This document shows positions 52,971-59,865 of a DNA stretch of 64,000 nucleotides, piece after piece. The DNA is taken from the NCBI GenBank assembly GCA_036265385.1, contig DATAPD010000028.1:1-64000 (forward strand). The letters run 5' to 3'. Positions within the stretch are counted from its first letter, which is position 1. Every line of letters begins with the position of its first letter. This DNA comes from DATAPD01 sp036265385. GTDB lineage: Bacteria > Acidobacteriota > Terriglobia > Terriglobales > Acidobacteriaceae. The notes under the pieces were generated by a model that saw only the letters and a program-made list of their open reading frames with translations, was not told the origin of the DNA and made no database searches. A program made the position numbers and the translations under genes.

Positions 52971-54188
52971 GTGAGCATTCGACAAGATTCGGGGAAATTG
53001 GTGCCAATTCTGCCCTCGGGTAGCACCGGAGTAGTACCGAGGTTGCCGTTCACCAAGCGAGCGATCGAAGCCCTGAGCCCACGACCACAACGTTATTACG
53101 TGTGGGACAGCGTAGTGCGTGGTCTCTCTCTGGTTGTGCAGCCATCCGGCAAAAAAAGTTTTTATCTCTATCGAAAAATCAACGGACGACCGGAGCGAAT
53201 TCTCATTGGCTCATTCCCCGACTTGCGACCCGAACGTGCTAGGGCGCTGGCCGAGTCGATGAATGGCGTAATCGCTGAAGGCGGTAATCCTGCCAAAGAA
53301 CGCCGACAAATCCAGAGTGAGATGACGTTGCAGGAACTGTTCGAAACGTTTAAGACGCTGTGGGGTCAAGAACGCTTACGCATGTGGAAGGTTGAAGAGA
53401 GAAGATTCAATAAGTATCTCCACAAATGGAAACTGCGTCGATTGTCGTCGATCACTCGACAAGATGTTCTCGCACTACATGCGCAAATCGGACGCGACCA
53501 TGGACCTTATATCGCGAACAGGATTGTTTCCCTAATTTCCTCGATGTGGAATCGTGCGATCAGCGATTGGGGGCTTGACGCAAAAAATCCCGCCGAAAAG
53601 ATTCGCTTCTTTCGGGAAAGTGCACGTGAACGCTTTCTTGATGGCGCAGAGCTGAAACGGCTCTTCGAAGCATTGGAACTCGAACCCAATCAATTGTTGG
53701 CAGACTTTTTCCGATTACTGCTCTTTACCGGGGCGCGTTCGGGCAACGTGTCCTCGATGCGCTGGGACGAAATCAATTTCCATCGACAGGAATGGTCGAT
53801 TCCAGCAACGAAATCGAAGTCGGGCGAGACAATGACGCTTCCGCTGGTGCCTGCCGCGTTCGACATCCTCGTGCGGCGCAGAGCTTCTGCGCTCAATGAC
53901 TTTGTGTTTCCTGCACAAAGCCGGTCTGGCCACATCACGGGCTATAAGGCCGGATGGGCAAGGATTATCAAGCGGGCTGAACTGGCCGACGTTCGAATGC
54001 ACGATTGCCGAAGAACTTTAGGAAGTCTTCAGTGTGCACTCGGAACAAGTTTGCCAATCATTGGAAAAAGCTTGGGTCACACGAGCGTGGCCGCAACGGC
54101 AATTTACAGCAGATTAAATTTGGACCCTGTGAGGGAAAGCGTTTCCAATGCAGTTGCCGCAATGCTCGCCGTGAAGGCGGTGGACTAG
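52971..54188 (+). CDS. int: Tyrosine-family site-specific integrase with DUF4102-type arm domain
   Basis: 405 aa from GTG 52971; the frame is also open from a TTG at 52950. N-terminal DUF4102-like arm-binding part (RYYVWDSVVRGLSLVVQPSGKKSFYLYRKINGRPERILIGSFPDLR), core-binding helix region, then the catalytic half with Arg in LLLFTGARSGNVSSMRW, Lys in SIPATKSKSGE, HDCRRTLGSLQ (His-x-x-Arg), LGHTSVAATAIYSRL (His and nucleophile Tyr, residue 379 from this start). All catalytic residues appear present, so active integration and excision are plausible. It is the left-end gene of the island. Confidence 0.93.
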   Translation: MSIRQDSGKLVPILPSGSTGVVPRLPFTKRAIEALSPRPQRYYVWDSVVRGLSLVVQPSGKKSFYLYRKINGRPERILIGSFPDLRPERARALAESMNGVIAEGGNPAKERRQIQSEMTLQELFETFKTLWGQERLRMWKVEERRFNKYLHKWKLRRLSSITRQDVLALHAQIGRDHGPYIANRIVSLISSMWNRAISDWGLDAKNPAEKIRFFRESARERFLDGAELKRLFEALELEPNQLLADFFRLLLFTGARSGNVSSMRWDEINFHRQEWSIPATKSKSGETMTLPLVPAAFDILVRRRASALNDFVFPAQSRSGHITGYKAGWARIIKRAELADVRMHDCRRTLGSLQCALGTSLPIIGKSLGHTSVAATAIYSRLNLDPVRESVSNAVAAMLAVKAVD

Positions 54189-54530
54189 ATGAACACGCCT
54201 TCAGATACGGTCCGGCGGCTGGAAAAACTAAGAAGCTCAATCCTCTATCCACGAGAAGAGGTGGAGTCATGGTCAAACGAGTCATTCGTGACTCCACTCG
54301 AGCGTAGCCGCTTGAAGGGATATTTAATAGCGGTCGGGGTACGGCTAAAGAATATTGACACCCTTGAGCGACAAACGGTGGATGCTGACGAAATCGCAGA
54401 CGGCGTACGTCTTACCAACCTCTATTGCAGACGCAAGTTTTACCTCGAGGCGGAAAGATCATCGCCGTTTCTCGAGGAACCCGTCCGACAATTGGAAGCT
54501 CTGCTATCCCATCACCTGAACCCTCACTAG
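54189..54530 (+). CDS. Hypothetical island protein, 113 aa
   Basis: ATG 54189 directly abuts the integrase stop (54186-54188). The sequence is hydrophilic and helical (DTVRRLEKLRSSILYPREEVESW... RSRLKGYLIAVGVRLKNIDTLERQ). No known motif. The next gene starts inside it in another frame (54425), the dense overlap typical of phage-type genes. Confidence 0.6.
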   Translation: MNTPSDTVRRLEKLRSSILYPREEVESWSNESFVTPLERSRLKGYLIAVGVRLKNIDTLERQTVDADEIADGVRLTNLYCRRKFYLEAERSSPFLEEPVRQLEALLSHHLNPH

Positions 54531-54943
54531 AGCGATTAAAGATTGAATCGCGACTTGACGAAGCGGATCTGCGCCTCGGGGTCGAAAAGAGGTGGATACA
54601 AGACTGGAAGCGCATGTGGCCGGAGTGGCGGGAATGCTACTACGAGGTGGAACAGCGGGTGAGGAAAAGAATTGTTCTACCGGCCGGCAAGCTGGACCCC
54701 CCCGACAATTCAGAGAACAAGACAGAAACGGGAGATCTCATACGGTGGGGGCAAACTGAACGGGATTTAGTCTGCTTGATTGTGAGACAGCGGGAAAACG
54801 GCCAAATTAAGGCCGCCAGCGACAAAGAGGCGGTAAAGTCAGTTGCGCCCCATTACGCTCGTCTGCAGAAGGACGGCACACTCAAGCGGGTTGATCCCGA
54901 ATCCGCTTGGCGCAATTACCAAAAGAAACTCCGCGGCGAGTAG
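54425..54943 (+). CDS. Hypothetical island protein, about 172 aa, start uncertain
   Basis: The frame runs 54425-54943; the only ATG/GTG/TTG before an internal Met at about 54614 is TTG 54425, which overlaps the preceding gene by 106 nt, so the true start may be a rarer codon after 54527. From residue about 34 onward it is helical and basic (SLERLKIESRLDEADLRLGVEKRWIQDWKRMWPEW), and it ends with a C-terminal part (DLVCLIVRQRENGQIKAASDKEAVKSVAPHYARLQKDG) reminiscent of a winged-helix-like region. Function unknown. Confidence 0.5.
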   Translation: MQTQVLPRGGKIIAVSRGTRPTIGSSAIPSPEPSLERLKIESRLDEADLRLGVEKRWIQDWKRMWPEWRECYYEVEQRVRKRIVLPAGKLDPPDNSENKTETGDLIRWGQTERDLVCLIVRQRENGQIKAASDKEAVKSVAPHYARLQKDGTLKRVDPESAWRNYQKKLRGE

Positions 54944-54967
54944 TCCCTTACCCTCCTGCTCAAAAAA

Positions 54968-54987
54968 GTTCCGGAACGTTCCGGAAC
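54968..54987. promoter_or_regulatory. Perfect tandem palindrome (candidate operator or terminator)
   Basis: GTTCCGGAAC occurs twice in direct succession (54968-54977 and 54978-54987), so the 20-bp whole is also one perfect palindrome. It has A-tract before (AAAAAA) and GGTTTT after. It lies 63 nt upstream of the HTH gene. It could be a repressor site for the HTH protein, or a bidirectional terminator. Confidence 0.6.
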
Positions 54988-55049
54988 GGTTTTGTACGGG
55001 ATTTCCACAGTTCACTAATTGCACATTGCGTTTGACGAGGTTCAGCGCA

Positions 55050-55244
55050 ATGTCAAAATTTCTTACGCCAGCGGAAACCAGCCAACAAATCAAGCGAACC
55101 GTGCAGACCCTCTCAGAGTGGCGCTGCACCGGTCGGTATCCACTGCCGTTCTATAAGGTAGGCGGCCGAATCCTGTACAAGCAGGAAGACGTCGATGCTT
55201 TTCTGGAAGAATCGCGGGTGGAACTCGACGAGGCCGGAAAATGA
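55050..55244 (+). CDS. AlpA/excisionase-like helix-turn-helix protein, 64 aa
   Basis: Start ATG 55050 has GAGG about 10 nt upstream; the frame remains open to 54843 but that part is noise. The product is a compact winged HTH of the AlpA/HTH_17 type: SKFLTPAETSQQIKRTVQTLSEWRCTGRYPLPFYKVGGRILYKQEDVDAFLEE. Such proteins activate or control integrase and excision in P4-like satellites and PICIs. Coupled to the primase gene by a 4-nt overlap (ATGA). A palindrome operator candidate lies just upstream. Confidence 0.85.
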   Translation: MSKFLTPAETSQQIKRTVQTLSEWRCTGRYPLPFYKVGGRILYKQEDVDAFLEESRVELDEAGK

Positions 55245-57649
55245 GCGCCCTGCTCGAGTCCGACATCAGAGCATTGAAGCAGTTCGGCATCTGCACCGAA
55301 CGGCTGAATTGGGAACGGGTTGATGATCGCGAAGCGCGAACCGTCCTAAGCCTTAACGGTGCCAGCGGGGATTTTGGCGGAATTCTCATTCCCTACATTG
55401 ACCCCCGCTCTGGCCGACGCGTAACTGCGCGGGTCCGCCGTGATCATCCAGACATCGAGAATGGCAAGCCGACGCGGAAGTACGTAGCGGCATGGGGCGA
55501 TAAGAAGCACCTTTATTTTCCTGCTGGCGCAAACCTCGAAGACAAGTCAATCACAGCCGTCATGGTTGAAGCTGAGAAATCAGCGGAAGCTCTGGTTGAC
55601 TGGTCTATCAAGAATGGCAAGCCATTGTTGCCTGTCGCGACTGGTGGTGTGTGGGGATGGCGCGGACGCACGGGTAAGGAACTTCGCCCAAATGGAACAA
55701 CTGCCGACGAGAAGGGCGTCATTGCCGATCTCGATCTAATCCACGACCGCGAAGTAGTCATTCTTTTTGATTCAAATGTTGCCAAGCGCTCCGACCTCCG
55801 ACGTGCGCGGCTGCAGTTAGCACGGGAACTTGTCGCACGTGGTTGCAAGGTGCGCATAGCCAATATTCCAGATATTGATGGCGCTAATGGCCCGGATGAT
55901 TTGATCAAAATTTCCGGGGACGCGGTACTTACCGAAAGTCTCGATGCGGCGCAACTGTTCTCCGAGGTAGCGGTGGCCGATCTCGACCGTCTGATTGGAA
56001 GGTTGAGCGAGCAAAGCCGACCTCAGGAAGAGGACATTAATCAAGCCTGCGAACTCATTGCGTATATCGGTACAGACACCTCTAGAGAATTGCTGATTGG
56101 AAGACTTGCGAAAGCGGTGCGGACATATTTCTCGAAGGCAAGCATTAAAAATCTTATCGATCTCAAGCGGAAAGAAATCGGGGCGGCGGCTGAAGAAGTA
56201 GTGGAGAAAGCGCACTCGGCAGCACTGCGCGGAATGCGTATTGATCCCGCTCAGCTCATCGGCGACATCGAAACATACCTGAAATCGATGGCATTTCTGC
56301 CGGAACATGCTTCGATCGTTCTTAGTGTATTCGCACTAAACACACATGTATTCGACGTGTTCTCAACGACTCCATATATATCGATGGAAAGCGCTGTTCC
56401 GGGTTGCGGAAAGACAACAGTTGCGAGTCTGCTCCGAATCTGCAAGCGGCCACGCTTCGCCGTCGGCCTAAATGCAGCGAACTTGTATCGCATCGTGCAT
56501 GAGGAACACCCAACATTGTTCATCGATGAAGCCGAGTCGATTGAAGGAAAGTCAGAATCGGCGCAAGCATTACGCCCAGTAGCGCACGTAGGTTATAAGC
56601 GCGGGGCGCAAGTGCCTCGACAAGTGGGTGAAGGCAAAGACATGCGTACTGAGTGGTTTGATGTTTACTGCCCCAAAGTCTTTGCGGCCATCGGAGGTCT
56701 TACCGGCGCTCTACTCGATAGAACTATCACGATTCACATGGAGAAGCCGCCGGATGGAACCGAACTCCTGACATCCGAGGAAGACTTCGTGGAGCAAGAC
56801 GCAAGTCCGTTTCGCAAACCAGTCGAAGCTTATGCGGCACAAGCCAGAAGTCATCTAGAAAAAATTTATCGGGGGCGGCCACGAACCGGGCTTTATCCCA
56901 ACATCAAGCATCGCGAATCAGAAATATGGACTCCGCTTTTAGTCCACGGAAAGTTTGCCGGGACGGAAATCGAGAAGAGGTTACTGGCGGCGCAAGCACA
57001 CTTCTCGGACGCAAAAATAAAGATCCAGACATCGAGCGATTGGAACACATCCTTGGCGGTGGAGCTGCTCGAAGCGATCATGGCGACCGACAAGAACAAT
57101 AAGACGTTTCGCCCGGTAGATATCGTGGGGCGCATACGCGAAGGAGATTCGTGGGGGCAAAAACTGGCGAAGTACAGCGATGACGAAAAAGGCCGCCGTC
57201 TGATGGCGACGAGTATCGGGAGATTTCTGGGGACCCGCTTCCGATTGGACGCTGTGAGACAGGAGGGAGGGTCAGCCTACTACCGACAAACGGCAATCGA
57301 CGTCATATCGCGCCACACGCCCCAAGGAGGTGCAAGAGGTGCAAGAGGTGCAAGCCAACCTAATGTTTCCAACGACTTAGGTGATGATGGCACCTCTGAC
57401 GTGCAAGCCGACGTGCAAGCGACGTGCAAGCGCTCCCAAACCGTTGAAAACACACACCAAGCTGGCACGTCTGGCACGTCTGGCACCTCTACGGGGGGTA
57501 GCGAGGCATATATAGAGGATTCCGCTGAAGCTGTGGAAAAGCTTTTCCGAGAAATCAACCGGGCGGGGGCAGAAGGCGACCAGCAGGAGTTTACGGAAGA
57601 AGAACTGTCAGTTGTGAGCAGCGATTCAGAAGTCGGAGAGGAACTATGA
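55241..57649 (+). CDS. Primase-helicase-like replication protein (DUF3854/DUF3631-like)
   Basis: 802 aa. N-terminal part (about 20-215) has a TOPRIM-like/DUF3854 segment: AVMVEAEKSAEALVDWSIKNGKP then VVILFDSNVAKRSDLRRARLQLARELVARGCKVRIANIP. The middle is a P-loop ATPase: ESAVPGCGKTTVASLLRI (Walker A, near residue 385-392) and HPTLFIDEAESIEG (Walker B near 425), with a DUF3631-like body. The C-terminal tail (about 695-802) is low-complexity (GARGARGAS, ADVQADVQ, SGTSGTSTGG). Its role is probably replication initiation for the island. The DNA in this tail carries iteron-like repeats. Confidence 0.82.
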   Translation: MSALLESDIRALKQFGICTERLNWERVDDREARTVLSLNGASGDFGGILIPYIDPRSGRRVTARVRRDHPDIENGKPTRKYVAAWGDKKHLYFPAGANLEDKSITAVMVEAEKSAEALVDWSIKNGKPLLPVATGGVWGWRGRTGKELRPNGTTADEKGVIADLDLIHDREVVILFDSNVAKRSDLRRARLQLARELVARGCKVRIANIPDIDGANGPDDLIKISGDAVLTESLDAAQLFSEVAVADLDRLIGRLSEQSRPQEEDINQACELIAYIGTDTSRELLIGRLAKAVRTYFSKASIKNLIDLKRKEIGAAAEEVVEKAHSAALRGMRIDPAQLIGDIETYLKSMAFLPEHASIVLSVFALNTHVFDVFSTTPYISMESAVPGCGKTTVASLLRICKRPRFAVGLNAANLYRIVHEEHPTLFIDEAESIEGKSESAQALRPVAHVGYKRGAQVPRQVGEGKDMRTEWFDVYCPKVFAAIGGLTGALLDRTITIHMEKPPDGTELLTSEEDFVEQDASPFRKPVEAYAAQARSHLEKIYRGRPRTGLYPNIKHRESEIWTPLLVHGKFAGTEIEKRLLAAQAHFSDAKIKIQTSSDWNTSLAVELLEAIMATDKNNKTFRPVDIVGRIREGDSWGQKLAKYSDDEKGRRLMATSIGRFLGTRFRLDAVRQEGGSAYYRQTAIDVISRHTPQGGARGARGASQPNVSNDLGDDGTSDVQADVQATCKRSQTVENTHQAGTSGTSGTSTGGSEAYIEDSAEAVEKLFREINRAGAEGDQQEFTEEELSVVSSDSEVGEEL
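57327..57488 (+). repeat. Iteron-like repeat cluster inside the primase gene (candidate origin)
   Basis: Three tandem GAGGTGCAA (57327-57353), three GACGTGCAAGC (57398-57408, 57410-57420, 57421-57431) and three CTGGCACGT/CTGGCACCT (57462-57488), plus a lone GGCACCTCT at 57389-57397. The first two sets share the core (A)[CG]GTGC-AA, and the third set is the core in inverse orientation (A[CG]GTGCC on the minus strand). It resembles the ori iterons that sit within lambda gene O. The encoded peptide is low complexity, so the DNA rather than the protein may be selected. Confidence 0.55.
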
Positions 57650-58257
57650 CGGTACCGGAACTAGTCGAAGTCATTTTTGACCGGGGCGGGACAGTCTGGG
57701 TTGAACAGGACGCGAACATGGATGCGCTGCCAGCGATTCGACACAAAAGTGCGCCGAGGATCATCATCGCAAAGCTGCGCGAATTTCCACACGAAGAAGT
57801 GGCAACTGCGATCAGGGCACGGGAACAAAAAATAGCGGGGGCGCGAGAGTGGTTTTTCGGCAACTTGATGCCAGTGACAAATGTGCGCACGTCCAAGGCA
57901 GCAATTCTCAAAGATTACGAAGAATTTTGCCAAAATCGCGGAGAAAAATCATCGCCCCGGTACGTGAATCAACTGTTAGCACCGCATTGCGCCACGGATA
58001 ATGCTTTCGTCGTCGATGGGTTCATGCTCATGTCAGATTTCGTGGTCATTTGCAAAGAGCAGCGTGTGAATCAGCCCGGCAGATTTCAAAAAGGCGATGT
58101 TGTGTACTGCAGTCATTACACGTCATTCCCGAGACTCGTTGTACTTGAAATATGTGGGGCCGACTTGCTAGTTAGTGTGCCGAAATCCGGAATGACACTT
58201 TCGAATCACCTGTTCTGGTTGGCAGCACGCGATTGCGAATTAGCAGAAACGGTCTAA
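57646..58257 (+). CDS. Hypothetical island protein, 203 aa
   Basis: ATG 57646 overlaps the primase stop (ATGA). No family recognised. N terminus resembles TVPELVEVIFDRGGTVWVEQDANMDALPAIRH and the middle ATAIRAREQKIAGAREWFFG; the C-terminal half is mixed strand/helix (GRFQKGDVVYCSHYTSFPRLVVLEICGADLLVSVPKSG). No signal peptide. Position right after the replication gene is compatible with an accessory replication or regulation role. Confidence 0.6.
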   Translation: MTVPELVEVIFDRGGTVWVEQDANMDALPAIRHKSAPRIIIAKLREFPHEEVATAIRAREQKIAGAREWFFGNLMPVTNVRTSKAAILKDYEEFCQNRGEKSSPRYVNQLLAPHCATDNAFVVDGFMLMSDFVVICKEQRVNQPGRFQKGDVVYCSHYTSFPRLVVLEICGADLLVSVPKSGMTLSNHLFWLAARDCELAETV

Positions 58258-58289
58258 CATCGACTGCGATAAAAAATAGGGGGGAACTT

Positions 58290-58451
58290 ATGCCGGATCG
58301 CTTCTTGGATTTGGATTGGGAGCAAGCAAAGCCGTTGCTGATTGCATACCTGAAAAGTGCATCCGTGGCCATTGACCGCAACACCAAGCGGCTGGAAGAG
58401 ATCACGAAGGAACTCGAGGAATTGCGGAAGAAAGTGGTGGAACGGACATGA
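58290..58451 (+). CDS. Small coiled-coil protein, 53 aa
   Basis: ATG 58290 with AGGGGGG about 6 nt upstream. Hydrophilic (PDRFLDLDWEQAKPLLIAYLKSASVAIDRNTKRLEEITKELEELRKK), ending in a heptad-like Leu/Glu/Lys helix. Its stop (58449-58451) overlaps the ATG of the next micro-ORF. Function unknown; possibly a small antirepressor-like or regulator protein. Confidence 0.5.
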   Translation: MPDRFLDLDWEQAKPLLIAYLKSASVAIDRNTKRLEEITKELEELRKKVVERT

Positions 58452-58543
58452 CAAGGACGGTGAGAGTCAAAACGGCGTCACTCGCCTCGGAGCTAAGCGA
58501 TCTCATTGAAAAGAGAGACCTCCGGGGGGAGCCTGAATGTTGA
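58448..58543 (+). CDS. Putative 31-aa micro-ORF
   Basis: ATG 58448 overlaps the preceding TGA (ATGA). Product: MTRTVRVKTASLASELSDLI with a charged tail ending EPEC. Coupling to both neighbours (its own stop overlaps the ATG at 58537) argues for translation, but the sequence has no independent support. Confidence 0.35.
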   Translation: MTRTVRVKTASLASELSDLIEKRDLRGEPEC

Positions 58544-58755
58544 CGAGTTTGCTTTTGGAGACCGTTGGCCAGCGATGCGCATACTGCTCCAAAACTCAAA
58601 CGCTAGTACTGGAAAGACACACATGCCTAGACCGAGAACGCCAACAGCGACATTGGAAGCAGCGGGAAGCTTCATCAGACACCCCGAACGGAGAGCCGCA
58701 CGCGCTTTGGAACCGCAGCCTCAAGCTTCCCTGGGAGACGCACCAGCACACTTGA
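58537..58755 (+). CDS. Short ORF with HNH-like zinc knuckle, overlapping terS
   Basis: ATG 58537 has GGGGGGAG upstream. First 30 residues: MLTSLLLETVGQRCAYCSKT then QTLVLERHT. The C-x2-C followed by L-x-L-E-x-H resembles the start of HNH endonucleases, which in HK97-type phages commonly lie next to the small terminase. From about 58623 the frame is overlapped by the terS gene and looks like its shadow, so this is either a remnant of an HNH gene or a small zinc-finger peptide. Confidence 0.3.
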   Translation: MLTSLLLETVGQRCAYCSKTQTLVLERHTCLDRERQQRHWKQREASSDTPNGEPHALWNRSLKLPWETHQHT

Positions 58756-59027
58756 GTGAAGACGAGCAAGCAGTATGGGCAGAGATCGCATCCCTCTTCG
58801 CCTCCGGAGTGGCAACCAACCAGGACCGAATTGCTTTTGAGTTACTGGCCTGCCTTATTTCTCAATTTCGAAACAATCGAGCAGGACTGAAGGCGGGAGA
58901 ACTGTCGTTGCTCTCTAGTCTGCTCGGCAGATTTGGGCTGACACCTTCGGATCGTTCGAGAGTTTGCATCAGTCGGAACAGTAGCAAGGACGCCTTGGAT
59001 GAATTTCTGGCGACGCGACGTCATTGA
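58623..59027 (+). CDS. Phage terminase small subunit, P27 family (first copy)
   Basis: 134 aa from ATG 58623, with GGAAAG about 8 nt upstream (58609-58614). Pattern PRPRTPTATLEAAGSFIRH, AHLSEDEQAVWAEIASLFASGVATNQDRIAFELLACL and LGRFGLTPSDRSRVCI matches P27-type TerS, which binds phage DNA cos/pac region and delivers it to the large subunit. No large subunit follows in this window. Confidence 0.75.
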   Translation: MPRPRTPTATLEAAGSFIRHPERRAARALEPQPQASLGDAPAHLSEDEQAVWAEIASLFASGVATNQDRIAFELLACLISQFRNNRAGLKAGELSLLSSLLGRFGLTPSDRSRVCISRNSSKDALDEFLATRRH

Positions 59028-59028
59028 A

Positions 59029-59127
59029 ATGGGTAGGGTCGTTCAAATTGTTGGCTACAAACGTGCTCGCGAAGCCGGCGGCATCCAGTATAGAAATCCG
59101 CGCTATCTTGTATTTTTTTCCAAATGA
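59029..59127 (+). CDS. Putative 32-aa micro-ORF bridging the two terS genes
   Basis: ATG 59029 starts one base after the first terS stop, and its TGA overlaps the ATG of the second terS (ATGA, 59124-59127). The product is basic (GRVVQIVGYKRAREAGGIQYRNPRYL... ) ending FFSK. The perfect junction fit on both sides suggests it is a real coupling ORF, but it is only 32 residues. Confidence 0.4.
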   Translation: MGRVVQIVGYKRAREAGGIQYRNPRYLVFFSK

Positions 59128-59678
59128 GTACGGAGCAAACCTTGGGAAGAAATCGAAAACCTTTCAGCCTTCAGATCAATGAAGGCGATCCGCGAAAGCA
59201 TGGGAGGCGAAAATTGATCGATGCGGCTGAACGTGTTCCAACGGGCTCGCGAGGACTACCAAAGTGCCCTCGACATTTAAAAGGGAGAGCCCGCTCGGCA
59301 TGGAATTTTCTCAAGATAGAACTGGAAGCAATGGATCTTGATTACAGACCGGACGCATTGGCCCTTGAGGGCGGGTGCTTAGCCTATCAGGCTGCAATCG
59401 AAGCCGAGGAACTGCTCATTCGGGAAGGTTTCACGGTGGAGGAGCCGATTGTGCGCAAAGGTGTGGTTGTCGGCTCAGCTCGGCGTAGTCACCCAGCCAA
59501 TCGCATTCGAAATGCGGGATGGGCGCGATTCCAATCTTTCTGCGATCGTTTTGGCCTCTCACCCAAAGCACGCGAGTCGATCTCGATAAAGAAGGCGGAC
59601 GACTCTGATCTTGATCTGATGGCAATACTCGCGCAGCCCCGTGTCCCGAGAACGGCTCCAAATGGACCGGCACAATAA
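59124..59678 (+). CDS. Phage terminase small subunit, P27 family (second copy)
   Basis: 184 aa. Motifs GLPKCPRHLKGRARSAWNFLKIELEAMDLDYRPDALALEGGCLAYQAAIEAEELL, HPANRIRNAGWARFQSFCDRFGLSPKARESI are P27 TerS features. Not a close copy of the first terS: the two share the domain plan but differ in sequence. It is the last gene of the island, with only a short gap before the candidate att. Such a TerS in a satellite redirects a helper phage's packaging motor. Confidence 0.8.
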   Translation: MSTEQTLGRNRKPFSLQINEGDPRKHGRRKLIDAAERVPTGSRGLPKCPRHLKGRARSAWNFLKIELEAMDLDYRPDALALEGGCLAYQAAIEAEELLIREGFTVEEPIVRKGVVVGSARRSHPANRIRNAGWARFQSFCDRFGLSPKARESISIKKADDSDLDLMAILAQPRVPRTAPNGPAQ

Positions 59679-59772
59679 AGTGACCCCATCACAGGGCGGA
59701 GGGCGGCCAGCGGTTCTGTAAAGATCTGAACCTCGGCCACTTATTTAACCGCCGGCCATGGTTCGCACCACG

Positions 59773-59784
59773 AGTTGCCGCCTA
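59773..59784 (+). other. Candidate attR core (right repeat)
   Basis: GA-G-TTGCCGCCTA, where TTGCCGCCTA (59775-59784) is identical to 52950-59. It lies 95 nt after the last phage-like gene and before the DUF2231 gene, as expected for the right end of an integrated island. Confidence 0.35.
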
Positions 59785-59865
59785 ACGAGGTCCCGACCAC
59801 ATCAGGTAGAACACAACTCGCGCACCAGACCTCCGCAACTAATAAGTGCGATTTCTGGAGGCACT

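Larger units (their letters stand above)
52902..52991 (+). repeat. 16-bp direct repeat pair near the integrase start
   Basis: CATTCGACGAGATTCG at 52902-52917 and CATTCGACAAGATTCG at 52976-52991 differ by one base and are 74 bp apart. The second copy covers the start of the integrase coding sequence. Repeats of this kind near integrase are candidates for integrase arm-binding or regulatory sites; function not known. Confidence 0.55.
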
